A DNA stretch of 64,000 bases, taken from contig CAZYBC010000002.1 of assembly GCA_964645645.1 (NCBI GenBank), positions 1 through 64,000 of the forward strand. Reading direction: 5' to 3'. This document shows positions 26,187-34,345 of the stretch, in pieces. The stretch is from CAZYBC01 sp964645645. GTDB taxonomy: Bacteria; Patescibacteriota; Microgenomatia; UBA1400; PJMF01. Position 1 is the stretch's first letter. Every line of letters begins with the position of its first letter. Position numbers and translations under genes: made by a program. Below the pieces are notes generated by a model that made no database searches, was not told where the DNA came from, and saw only the letters and a program-made list of their open reading frames with translations.

Positions 26187-27371
26187 TTAACTTTTAGTAA
26201 TAAAATAGTTTTTGAATCTGCGAGCTATTTCAGCCATACTTAGAGGTCTCTTAAAATCTCTTGGGCCTTCAGCATTAATTCTGATATGTATCATTGACGG
26301 ACCATCATCACTGGTATTAATTGCGTTTATAGACATTGCTATCTGTTCTTCAGATTGAACACTAAATACTTTTTTATATCCAAAAGTTAAGGCAACTTCA
26401 GGAATTTGATCTGAACCATAAGTTCGTTCTGAAGAACATGAAGCATAAGCAGCATTATCCAAAACAATATGTACTAGATTTTTGGCAGATGAATGTCCAA
26501 TTATATTTAAAGAGCCTAGATTAGTTAAAACGCTTCCATCTCCTTCAATAATAATATTTCTATGAGCTGGCTCATTTGTGGCATATCCAAGTGCAATTGA
26601 GCTTGTATATCCAAAGGCTCCAGCATTATAGAATTGATTAGGTGAATCATGACGATGATAAATTGATCTAGATATTAAGCCTGTGGAAGAAAAAACGCCA
26701 TCATTTTCATTGATTAAATATTCAAAAATTAAGTCAATTGCCTGTTCTCTGCTAAGAAAATTTTTTTTATTATTTTCTTTATACAAAATTCCTTTTTGGT
26801 TAGTAGTTTCATATAATCTTCGAGCCGGCTCTACACCTTGATTAAATCTTTCTTTTTTCATGAGAATTACTCCAGGAAGTTGTGTAATTTCCATTTGATT
26901 TTTTAATTCTCTTAGATTTTGGGCTGTAGGACCTACAACATATGGTAATTTAAGTGCTTCAATTATTGGAATAGTTGCGGCACCAGTGGCTAAATGTTGA
27001 GTAGCTTCCTCTCCTGGAGCACCTCTCCATGACACAACAAATAAAGTTGGGGTTTGACAAGGGATTAATAAAGAGCCAATTTCATTAGTGGTTTTCAAGA
27101 AACCGCTATTTTGCATATATAGTACTGGCTTTCTATTCGCTAAAAATGCACCTTGGGATATTGCAACAGCCTCATTTTCATTAGTTGCTTGTAAATGAGG
27201 TATTTCTGAATTTTTTTGACTAGCTTCTATAAAACCTCTTAGTTCTCCACAAGGTAATCCTGATACAAAATTGATTCCAAAAATTTTTATCAATTCTTGA
27301 TATAAACAGGCTTCTTTAATTGGTTCTTGATCTATAGTTTCTTGATCAATTGGAAATAGACGTTCAGACAT
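26187..27371 (-). CDS. ThDP-dependent decarboxylase, phosphonopyruvate decarboxylase-like
   Basis: 394 residues in two ThDP-binding halves. The N-terminal Pyr domain has FVSGLPCGELRGFI, ATNENEAVAISQGAFLANRKPVLYMQNSGF and SWRGAPGEEATQHLATG. The C-terminal PP domain has the GDG...N cofactor motif IIEGDGSVLTNLGSLNIIG and VHIVLDNAAYASCSS. This resembles phosphonopyruvate (AepY) and sulfopyruvate decarboxylases more than acetolactate synthase. No PEP mutase or sulfolactate gene is seen nearby, so the real 2-oxo acid is unknown. It is divergent from the phosphatase gene and part of the island between pilin genes. Confidence 0.8.
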   Translation of the reverse strand: MSERLFPIDQETIDQEPIKEACLYQELIKIFGINFVSGLPCGELRGFIEASQKNSEIPHLQATNENEAVAISQGAFLANRKPVLYMQNSGFLKTTNEIGSLLIPCQTPTLFVVSWRGAPGEEATQHLATGAATIPIIEALKLPYVVGPTAQNLRELKNQMEITQLPGVILMKKERFNQGVEPARRLYETTNQKGILYKENNKKNFLSREQAIDLIFEYLINENDGVFSSTGLISRSIYHRHDSPNQFYNAGAFGYTSSIALGYATNEPAHRNIIIEGDGSVLTNLGSLNIIGHSSAKNLVHIVLDNAAYASCSSERTYGSDQIPEVALTFGYKKVFSVQSEEQIAMSINAINTSDDGPSMIHIRINAEGPRDFKRPLSMAEIARRFKNYFITKS

Positions 27372-27488
27372 ATTTTAAATTTGATTGCTTTTGATATATA
27401 ATTACAAATGATTAGTAAATAATTTTAATTGAATTATTTGATATATTTTAGCATATTTGAATATATTTTGATTTAAAAAAAGGTAAAT

Positions 27489-28103
27489 ATGGGCATTTCT
27501 CCAGAAAATAATTTAGAATCAAAATTAAATAATACTGCTTCTTTATTAATTAAAGGATTTAATTTTGAAGTACCGGTTTTACTTAGATATGAAATAATCA
27601 CAGGTTTACCTAGAAATTTTTCACAAGAGATTCCTGGAAAACTGTGGAGAGGAAGCTGGCCAGTTGAACAATTAGGTGGATTAAAAACTTTAAATATAAA
27701 TCGGATTGTATCCTTATATAACCCTAGAGATGTAAAAGAACAGGCTTTGCTTCCGATTTTAAGAAGCGCAGTTGCTCTAACTGGACTAGAACATATTGTT
27801 GTTGATGTTGAAAAAAATATTGATTTATTAAATGCAGCTATTTCTTATTATGATCCACATCTTTTAACTTATGTTCATTGTCAAGCTGGAGCTAATAGAA
27901 CTGGATTATTTTGTTTAGTAGCCAATATTTTGGAATTACAGAATTCACAACAAATTATAAATAGAGATATTTTTGTTAAGATTTTAACTCAATTATTAAG
28001 AAGTGGTTTTGATTTTGATCAAGAAAAATATGTTTTATATTTAAACGAAATAATTGAAAGATGTCTTGAAATGGGTTTATTATCAATAGATCTTTTCCGC
28101 TAA
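27489..28103 (+). CDS. Dual-specificity-type protein phosphatase
   Basis: 204 residues. The CX5R phosphate loop YVHCQAGANRTGL places the nucleophile at C131 and the Arg at 137. Upstream KLWRGSWPVEQLGGLKTLNINRIVSLYN is typical of DSP/tyrosine-phosphatase-like folds, and a possible general acid lies around D106. It has no signal or membrane segment. The substrate could be protein, a phospholipid or an inositol or sugar phosphate. AAAAGG precedes the ATG. Its 3' end overlaps the convergent methyltransferase gene by 21 bases. Confidence 0.8.
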   Translation: MGISPENNLESKLNNTASLLIKGFNFEVPVLLRYEIITGLPRNFSQEIPGKLWRGSWPVEQLGGLKTLNINRIVSLYNPRDVKEQALLPILRSAVALTGLEHIVVDVEKNIDLLNAAISYYDPHLLTYVHCQAGANRTGLFCLVANILELQNSQQIINRDIFVKILTQLLRSGFDFDQEKYVLYLNEIIERCLEMGLLSIDLFR

Positions 28104-28730
28104 TATACAATAATAATCTTTGTCATCGTGCCAAATATTTTTTATTAAGCGATAGTTTTTTAAATATTTTTTAATTAAGGTTTTAGTAAAAATATAATGT
28201 GGCACACCTACCTCCTCGCCAATGGTGGGCAAATAAGTATGTTCAGCTATTTTTTTGGCTGTTCTGACTAAACAATAACGTACTTTACCGTTGGCAATCC
28301 TTCCTGGTAAAGTCAAGAAAACCAAGCCACCTATTTTTGAAATTCGATTTAATTCGGCAAAGCCTTGAAGAATATCTCGTTCGTAGCCATGGTTGAGAGT
28401 TTGGACACTAATGACAGCATCAAAACTGCGATCAGCAAAAGCCAAGTGCTGAAATTGTCCAACCTGAATTTTGGCTTGCAGATTTTGCTGTGTTAAGGAA
28501 GCTTTTAATTTATTGATGGCCGTGCTTGATTCATCAAGACCAGTTACCGTAAAACCTTGTTTAATTAAAGGGATGATGTTCCTCCCCACCCCACAACCTA
28601 AGTCTAAAACTGTGGTCACTTTTTTGGCTTTAAAAAATTTAATCACCTCAGTTAAATTCTCATGAGGCTTATGCAAATTGTAATATTGATAATTTTGAGT
28701 AGGCTGTTGGTAGATAGTATCCCAGGACAT
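28083..28730 (-). CDS. SAM-dependent methyltransferase, class I
   Basis: 215 residues. Motif I VTTVLDLGCGVGRNIIPLIKQGFTVTGLDES, motif II/III region LAFADRSFDAVISVQTLNHG and the post-motif ELNRISKIGGLVFLTLPG define a class I (Methyltransf_11/25-type) enzyme. The C-terminal VPHYIFTKTLIKKYLKNYRLIKN is common in small-molecule methyltransferases. It is separated from the radical-SAM-like gene upstream by only 8 bases, so the two are probably co-transcribed. Substrate unknown. Confidence 0.85.
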   Translation of the reverse strand: MSWDTIYQQPTQNYQYYNLHKPHENLTEVIKFFKAKKVTTVLDLGCGVGRNIIPLIKQGFTVTGLDESSTAINKLKASLTQQNLQAKIQVGQFQHLAFADRSFDAVISVQTLNHGYERDILQGFAELNRISKIGGLVFLTLPGRIANGKVRYCLVRTAKKIAEHTYLPTIGEEVGVPHYIFTKTLIKKYLKNYRLIKNIWHDDKDYYCILAEKIY

Positions 28731-28738
28731 AAATAATT

Positions 28739-29857
28739 TTAGATTTGGGTGTTAGGTAATTCTTCTTCTGCGTATTTAGTGTACCACAAACCTCTGTAAT
28801 TACTGAAAGCTTGAGGTCTTAAATCTGGAAAAGCTTTTTCAATAATTTTTCTAGTCTCAAAAAAATAATTTAATGATGCTGCAGCAGGATTTCTTTTTTC
28901 TAGCTGAGATGGAACATAAGCCTGAAAAGTTTGAGCTAATGGCAGTCTAGTTATTAATCCTCTATATTTAGGAAATTCTTGTCTCATATTATCTAAGTCA
29001 TCTAAACCAGCAATATATAAAAAGGTTGTATCAATCCCAAGACTTTTAGCTATTCTGAATAAATCTCTACCCATGTTTAAATTTAATGATGACTTAAGCT
29101 GTTTCATTAATTCTTCACGTCTAGTAAATGATTCTACAGTTAAATAAAGGGCAAAAGGACCTTCACTAGAAAGTAGCGCAAGATTTTCTGGATTTCTTAG
29201 TTGAGAGCCAATATATCTTAGTTCTTTAGTAAATCCATATTCGCTAAATACCTGTCTCACCATTCTAAGATGTTCAACGAGGTTTTCTTCATTAGGAAAA
29301 CAACCAGTTACAACGCCAACAGATTCTACTGTGGAAAGGTCATGGCCAGCTTCTATACACAACTCTTCAGCTTTTCTTCTTAATGCTTCTGGTGTGTTCA
29401 AGGCTTTATCATCATCTCTGAGTGAGTAAGTTCCACAAAATTCACAACCTCTGCAATTACTTCTAGAGTTAGAATTTAAAGTTAAATGGGTTTTATTGCC
29501 TCTCCAATATGAATCAGAACAAGTATCCTCTTCTATTTTACTTATCGTGGCAACTTTTTCATTATCTAAATATATATTTCCATTATTGTGAGTAAATGGA
29601 GAAAGAGGTTTTTCTGTGATTGTCATTGCTAAAAAATATTTATTTTCATCTGGCATAGTGATAGTAAATCTACCACGATCATTTTTAACTTCTCCACTTT
29701 TAATTCCTGATGCATTTAAGGCAATTAAAATAGCATCTTGTTCAGGAATATTATATTCATTTGCTAGATTTCTTAAATGATTTATATCTCGGCATAGAGG
29801 AAACGGTTGAAATAGATCATGATAAGGAATTTGAGTGTTTTCAGTATGTCTTTTCAT
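28739..29857 (-). CDS. Radical-SAM-like protein with CX2CX2C cluster
   Basis: 372 residues. C135, C138 and C141 in SNCRGCEFCGTYSL look like an iron-sulfur ligand triad placed where radical SAM enzymes have CX3CX2C, and the spacing is one residue short. Further radical-SAM-like features follow: VESVGVVTGCFPNEENLVEHL, ELRYIGSQLRNPENLALL, FALYLTVESFTRREELM and GIDTTFLYIAGLDD, consistent with successive TIM-barrel strands. The N-terminal 110 residues are a separate domain. It is co-directional with the methyltransferase and the small gene upstream. Function unknown. Confidence 0.7.
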   Translation of the reverse strand: MKRHTENTQIPYHDLFQPFPLCRDINHLRNLANEYNIPEQDAILIALNASGIKSGEVKNDRGRFTITMPDENKYFLAMTITEKPLSPFTHNNGNIYLDNEKVATISKIEEDTCSDSYWRGNKTHLTLNSNSRSNCRGCEFCGTYSLRDDDKALNTPEALRRKAEELCIEAGHDLSTVESVGVVTGCFPNEENLVEHLRMVRQVFSEYGFTKELRYIGSQLRNPENLALLSSEGPFALYLTVESFTRREELMKQLKSSLNLNMGRDLFRIAKSLGIDTTFLYIAGLDDLDNMRQEFPKYRGLITRLPLAQTFQAYVPSQLEKRNPAAASLNYFFETRKIIEKAFPDLRPQAFSNYRGLWYTKYAEEELPNTQI

Positions 29858-29864
29858 ATTTGTT

Positions 29865-30227
29865 TTATTTCCTAGATAATTTTTTACTCCATTTTAAAGA
29901 ATTATTTTCATCAAAAAGTTGTAGAAAATATTCTTCTCCTTCTATTAATAATAATTCTAAAATTTCAATATCTCTATCAAAACCTAAAAGTGGTTCTATA
30001 ATAATGTCTTGTTGTTCTTCTTTGTTAGTTTCTAATAATGGGGTGATATGTAATGAACTTAACTCTGGACAGTGTAAGGCTGAAACAGCCTTACTTAAAT
30101 AAGGATATAAACAGTTTTCTAATTTTGCAGATCTTTTTTTAGAAGCAGAATTTAAGCTAAAAATTAATCTATTTATCCAACTTTCAGGATTTGCTTGTTG
30201 CCAGTTGTTTGCTAGATTTTCTTTCAT
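29865..30227 (-). CDS. Hypothetical protein of accessory cluster
   Basis: 120 residues from the ATG at 30227 (MKENLANNWQQANPESW); the frame extends 8 codons upstream. It is soluble, Leu/Glu-rich, with a basic patch SASKKRSAKLEN and an acidic LEPLLIEGEEYFLQLFDE-like end. On the minus strand GTATAAT lies about 35 bases upstream, a likely -10 for the operon this-gene, radical-SAM-like, methyltransferase. The gap to the radical-SAM-like gene is 7 bases. No family recognised. Confidence 0.65.
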   Translation of the reverse strand: MKENLANNWQQANPESWINRLIFSLNSASKKRSAKLENCLYPYLSKAVSALHCPELSSLHITPLLETNKEEQQDIIIEPLLGFDRDIEILELLLIEGEEYFLQLFDENNSLKWSKKLSRK

Positions 30228-30369
30228 AAAGTATTGTATAGATACACACAAGATGAGTATTATACTACTTTAATTATTAGAGTGAAAAAAAACTTACGGT
30301 ATCGTGTTATTAGATAAGTAATCTTATTGAATGAAAAAAATAAGAGAGGCAAAAGTGGTGATTATTTTT

Positions 30370-30921
30370 TTAATACACCCTATTTCTAATCGTGGCACTG
30401 CCTTTGATAGTCTGAGTTAAACCACTGGGCTCTAAACCACTAGCACTGGCTTTTCTGAGAGTGAGATTAATTTCAATATATTGGCTATTTTTGCTAGGGA
30501 TGGTATAGCAGGTAAAGGTTAAATTATCCACTTGGTTAGCGTCAGAGGTTAAATAAAAGGGATTGGCTAAGGCAGAAGACACGGACGCCACCTTATTATC
30601 CGCAATACTAAAGGTAAAAGTCTGGTTATTTCGGTCGGTGAATTGCAAGCTAGAATTACTGAAGCCAGTGGTGGTGCAATTGCTGGCTGTAGTGACTTCT
30701 TTGGCATTAACAATTAGCTGCTGCATGGTTTGTAAAGCAGAACTACTTTCCTGTTTGAGTTTTTGCAGCGCAATGGTTTTGGCGCCGCCGATCATAAAGT
30801 TCATAAACAAGGTAGCAGCGGTCATTAATAGCATCACTAAAATGGTAGTAACGGCAAGCATTTCTATCAGAGTAAAACCAGCTTGCTGTTTCAACTGATG
30901 ACGATGACAGGCTTTGTGCAT
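30370..30921 (-). CDS. Prepilin-like protein (PilW/GspJ type)
   Basis: 183 residues. The leader HQLKQQAG is followed by FTLIEMLAVTTILVMLLMTAATLFMNF, with Glu at +5. A helix KTIALQKLKQESSSALQTMQQLIVNAKEV and a beta-rich C-terminus with LTFTCYTI and YIEINLTLRKAS follow, the PilW/GspJ pattern. It follows the 1104-residue surface protein by 7 bases on the same strand, so the two are probably one transcript and assembled together. Confidence 0.85.
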   Translation of the reverse strand: MHKACHRHQLKQQAGFTLIEMLAVTTILVMLLMTAATLFMNFMIGGAKTIALQKLKQESSSALQTMQQLIVNAKEVTTASNCTTTGFSNSSLQFTDRNNQTFTFSIADNKVASVSSALANPFYLTSDANQVDNLTFTCYTIPSKNSQYIEINLTLRKASASGLEPSGLTQTIKGSATIRNRVY

Positions 30922-30928
30922 AAAAGGC

Positions 30929-33900
30929 TTATTCTTGCCAAACAGGCGCGCTTAATTGCCAGCTTTGGAAAGTTTCCCGCATAATATTGGGAGCATTAAT
31001 CACCAAATCTGGACGATAATAAAAGACTTCGGTAGCATTTAAGTTATTATCAGCTTGGCTAACGGGATCAGAAATATTATTACCAAAATTACGTTGTAAG
31101 TTTACCCCACCCCAGCCTACAAAAGTCCCAGCGCCAACAAATTTGCGATCTTGAGCGCCAGTAGCGCCAAAGCTTTCTACATTAATTATCCCATCCACGA
31201 TGTAAACACCTTCTAGGTTGGGGGTACTAGTGGCAATAGTGCCATCATAAGGTACATAGCTTGCCAATGGATAACCTACTTCTGGAGCAATATTCATGGC
31301 TTGTTTAACAACAAAGGCTAAGTAACTCCCCTGTTCTACCGTTATCAAGTGCCCCATTCCGTTTGGATTATCAATGTTTAAATCACCATCCACCAGCACC
31401 ACCACTTTAGTATTATTTTTCACAGTAATGGCAACATTACTAATGGTTAAACCGCTGCTAGAAGTTTTGAGAACATGTAAATTACCATCGCTAACTCTAG
31501 CCCCTTGCAGATCAGTTTCTGCGCTAATACTTTCTACCGTAGCACCGCTAGAATTAATCTTATTAAGATAATAACTATATTTATATTGCCCCAATTTGAT
31601 ATCTCTAGAATTAGCCCCAAAAGCATTGGTGCGTAGAGTTGGATCTTTGTGAATGTAGCTTTCCCCAGCCGTTTCAAAAGTTTGCAGAGAACCAGTTAAT
31701 TGGAAAGGAAATCCAGGACTATTAACCGTGTTATATTGGTCAGGCAAGTTTAAGGCAGAGCCACAAGTGGGATCATCAATACATTGCTGAGGAATCAAAC
31801 TGCTGATATTGCTATTAGCATAAATATTTGACCCAAAAGTCTGGAACCAAGCAGGATTAGAAATATCATAAGCCTGGACAAAGAAATTGACGTCTAATTC
31901 TGGAGACAAAACATCATAGTAGGTACAATCATAACGGCTGCCACTATTAGGACAAGCACAAGCATAGGCAGTTTCACCACCCACCGCATTGTTGATATGT
32001 AAATTAACAGTATTCTTGTTCAAATCAGTTGTCTTTATAAAGGGCATATCAGGGATAGTTTCAGAAAAGAAATGATTAGTAACAGTGTTAGTGTGAACAG
32101 TGCCAAAAGGATCATAAATATCAAAAGCTTCAAAATTAGTTACTGGCAAAGCAGTGCCCCCATTGACGCAGCGATTGCCAGCTAAAGAAGCCGTGCCGTC
32201 ATCAACATAAACCATACCCTGAATATCGGTAAAAGGACAGGAAAAAGTAATAGGAGAAGTTTCGCAACCAGTGCCTGAATAGGCTGAATCTAAAGTTGAA
32301 AATTTGCTCTGAACTTTGGCAGTGTAATCAACATTAGGCAAAACATAGGTATTTAAAGTATTAGTTTCAGCCCCTTCAAACGAATTGGCATCATAGGCAG
32401 TTAAGAAACGATCATAGCCAGCGCAGAACCAGTTAACTGGGTCGCCATTAAGATTTAAACATTGAGCACTATTAGTAGGATCATTATCTAGTCTAACAAT
32501 ATATTGGTCTACTCCAGCCGGAGCAGAAGTCCAGGTGACTGTTGCTTGCACGCCAATGCCACCAATATAACTAGGACTAAAAGTAGGATTGCCACAAGTG
32601 ACAGTGACATTGCTTGGACAACCCGCACAACCCATGGTTTGAGAATTAGCCCCAGAAATATTGCCACAACTATTTTCTGCATGAACCCACCAGCCATAAA
32701 CTGTGCCACCATCAGTGGTTACTTGATAAGTAGTACCAGTAACGTTGCCACAAAAATCACCAGGGTTGGCTGGCGTACAAGCAGTGTTAAAGGAGCTCGG
32801 GTTAGCATCCACACGGAGTGGATAATAGTCAGCGTCAGCCACGGCACTCCAAGAAAGAGTCATGATTGGGCTAGCGCCACTATAATCACAAGAAGCAGCG
32901 AGGTTAAGAGGAGAAGATAAAGAAGGGCAAGGAGGATCAGGAGGAGATGGATTATCACAATTTGTTGGAGGGCCACAACGAGAGTCGCGGCAAATTTGAC
33001 AGCCTTCTGTAACACCAGGAGAACACCACTTGTTACATGTATATGGTAAATTTTGTCCCCAAGGGCTACCTGTACAGCAACTCCAATTACAGTTTACCCC
33101 TTCACAAGGATCTGGAGTAGGTACTGGAGGAGGACAAGTACCACAATCTAATGGACAAATATCGCAATTTTCATCTGTTCCGCAAGTTCCATCTCCACAA
33201 CTTGGTGGAGGTGTCGCTCCACCTCCGCCACCTCCGGTTTCATGCCAGTTACAATTAGTTAGAGCGCACATTGAAGGCGGACAACTAGTTCCGGTACAAC
33301 TATCTTTGTTAGCCTGGTTACATTGATTTTCTCCACAGTTTTCTCTGTCACATTCTTCACAAGGATAAGTATGACTACAGTCTCCAATTTTTACACCACC
33401 AACAAAAGGTCCACAACAATCTGTGCAATCATCTCCATAATTTGCACATTCTAGATCACCTGCATAACCGCCCATAGAACAATCCCAAGAAGGGCGACTT
33501 TTCCCGCATATGTGCAAGGCGCTACAGTAACCAGCATATACTTGGGGAATTAATTTTTGTTTTAGATTGCTGACCCAAGTATTAATTAAAGTTGAAATAG
33601 TTTTTTTTACAGTAAAAAGGTTTTTATTCTTAGTAATAAGTTTAAATTGATCTAATAAAAGTAAGTATTGTTGTTCTTCTTTGTCCTCTATTGCTTTAGT
33701 TAAAGAAGAAACAAATAAATGCCTAAAAATTATTTTTTGCCACATTTGAGTGATTAATTCATCAGAGAATTTTTCTACAATATAAACATTTAAACTATCA
33801 TAAATAGTATAGGTAAGGATTTGTTGTTGTTGATCATAATTAATAGCGGTACCTCTAAGATATACTTTATTATTAAGTATTGGTTCAAAGAGTTGAGTCT

Positions 33901-34243
33901 TTTCCTGCTCATTTAAGTCTTCTATGTTGGCAAATTTGAAAATGATTTTTTTAGGTTTAGCAAATTTATAAGTGCCAAAAATTGCAAATTGAAAGTCTCT
34001 TTGCTGATAGCCTAATAATTGATAAATTTTTTTAAAAAGTTCTTGGTTAGTTTGGTTTTGGTCAATATGGATAACTCTAGAATCCACAATAATTTCAGTG
34101 ATTGGGATTTGCCCCTGAGAAAGTTCAATGGAATTATTAAAAATAATTGTCTTAAATTTTAGAAAGCTTACAAAACCAACAATGAGTAACAAGCAAGCTA
34201 GAATAATAAACAATTTTTTATTAAATATTTTAGCTAAAAGCAT
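30929..34243 (-). CDS. Very large Cys-rich surface protein, putative pilus adhesin
   Basis: 1104 residues. One N-terminal transmembrane helix (about 9-28) precedes about 220 residues of mixed alpha/beta sequence without Cys. A Cys-rich region follows (about 240-460), including a CGDGxCGxxENCxxCPxDCG-type module near residue 360 and Gly- and Pro-rich linkers. Two fibronectin/Ig-like domains come next (near LSWSAVADADYYPLRVDANP and VTWTSAPAGVDQYIVRLDND). The C-terminal half is beta-rich and may form a helix-like repeat (VVLVDGDLNIDNPNGMG...). It is co-transcribed with a PilW/GspJ-like prepilin. An adhesin or PilY1-like role is inferred from context and architecture only; no von Willebrand or PilY1 propeller motif was recognised. 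Confidence 0.72.
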   Translation of the reverse strand: MLLAKIFNKKLFIILACLLLIVGFVSFLKFKTIIFNNSIELSQGQIPITEIIVDSRVIHIDQNQTNQELFKKIYQLLGYQQRDFQFAIFGTYKFAKPKKIIFKFANIEDLNEQEKTQLFEPILNNKVYLRGTAINYDQQQQILTYTIYDSLNVYIVEKFSDELITQMWQKIIFRHLFVSSLTKAIEDKEEQQYLLLLDQFKLITKNKNLFTVKKTISTLINTWVSNLKQKLIPQVYAGYCSALHICGKSRPSWDCSMGGYAGDLECANYGDDCTDCCGPFVGGVKIGDCSHTYPCEECDRENCGENQCNQANKDSCTGTSCPPSMCALTNCNWHETGGGGGGATPPPSCGDGTCGTDENCDICPLDCGTCPPPVPTPDPCEGVNCNWSCCTGSPWGQNLPYTCNKWCSPGVTEGCQICRDSRCGPPTNCDNPSPPDPPCPSLSSPLNLAASCDYSGASPIMTLSWSAVADADYYPLRVDANPSSFNTACTPANPGDFCGNVTGTTYQVTTDGGTVYGWWVHAENSCGNISGANSQTMGCAGCPSNVTVTCGNPTFSPSYIGGIGVQATVTWTSAPAGVDQYIVRLDNDPTNSAQCLNLNGDPVNWFCAGYDRFLTAYDANSFEGAETNTLNTYVLPNVDYTAKVQSKFSTLDSAYSGTGCETSPITFSCPFTDIQGMVYVDDGTASLAGNRCVNGGTALPVTNFEAFDIYDPFGTVHTNTVTNHFFSETIPDMPFIKTTDLNKNTVNLHINNAVGGETAYACACPNSGSRYDCTYYDVLSPELDVNFFVQAYDISNPAWFQTFGSNIYANSNISSLIPQQCIDDPTCGSALNLPDQYNTVNSPGFPFQLTGSLQTFETAGESYIHKDPTLRTNAFGANSRDIKLGQYKYSYYLNKINSSGATVESISAETDLQGARVSDGNLHVLKTSSSGLTISNVAITVKNNTKVVVLVDGDLNIDNPNGMGHLITVEQGSYLAFVVKQAMNIAPEVGYPLASYVPYDGTIATSTPNLEGVYIVDGIINVESFGATGAQDRKFVGAGTFVGWGGVNLQRNFGNNISDPVSQADNNLNATEVFYYRPDLVINAPNIMRETFQSWQLSAPVWQE

Positions 34244-34345
34244 ATTTTCTATTATTGACTAAAAAAAATCGTAGGTCAATCAAAGCTTTTAGAGTGAAAA
34301 TTGAAACATTTAGGTTTTAATTTAGAGTTAGGAATTTTTAGTTTA

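Noticed and set aside
32504..33326. Plus-strand ORFs opposite the large Cys-rich protein
   Set aside because: They are shadows of its biased Cys/Gly/Pro codons and have no start signals.
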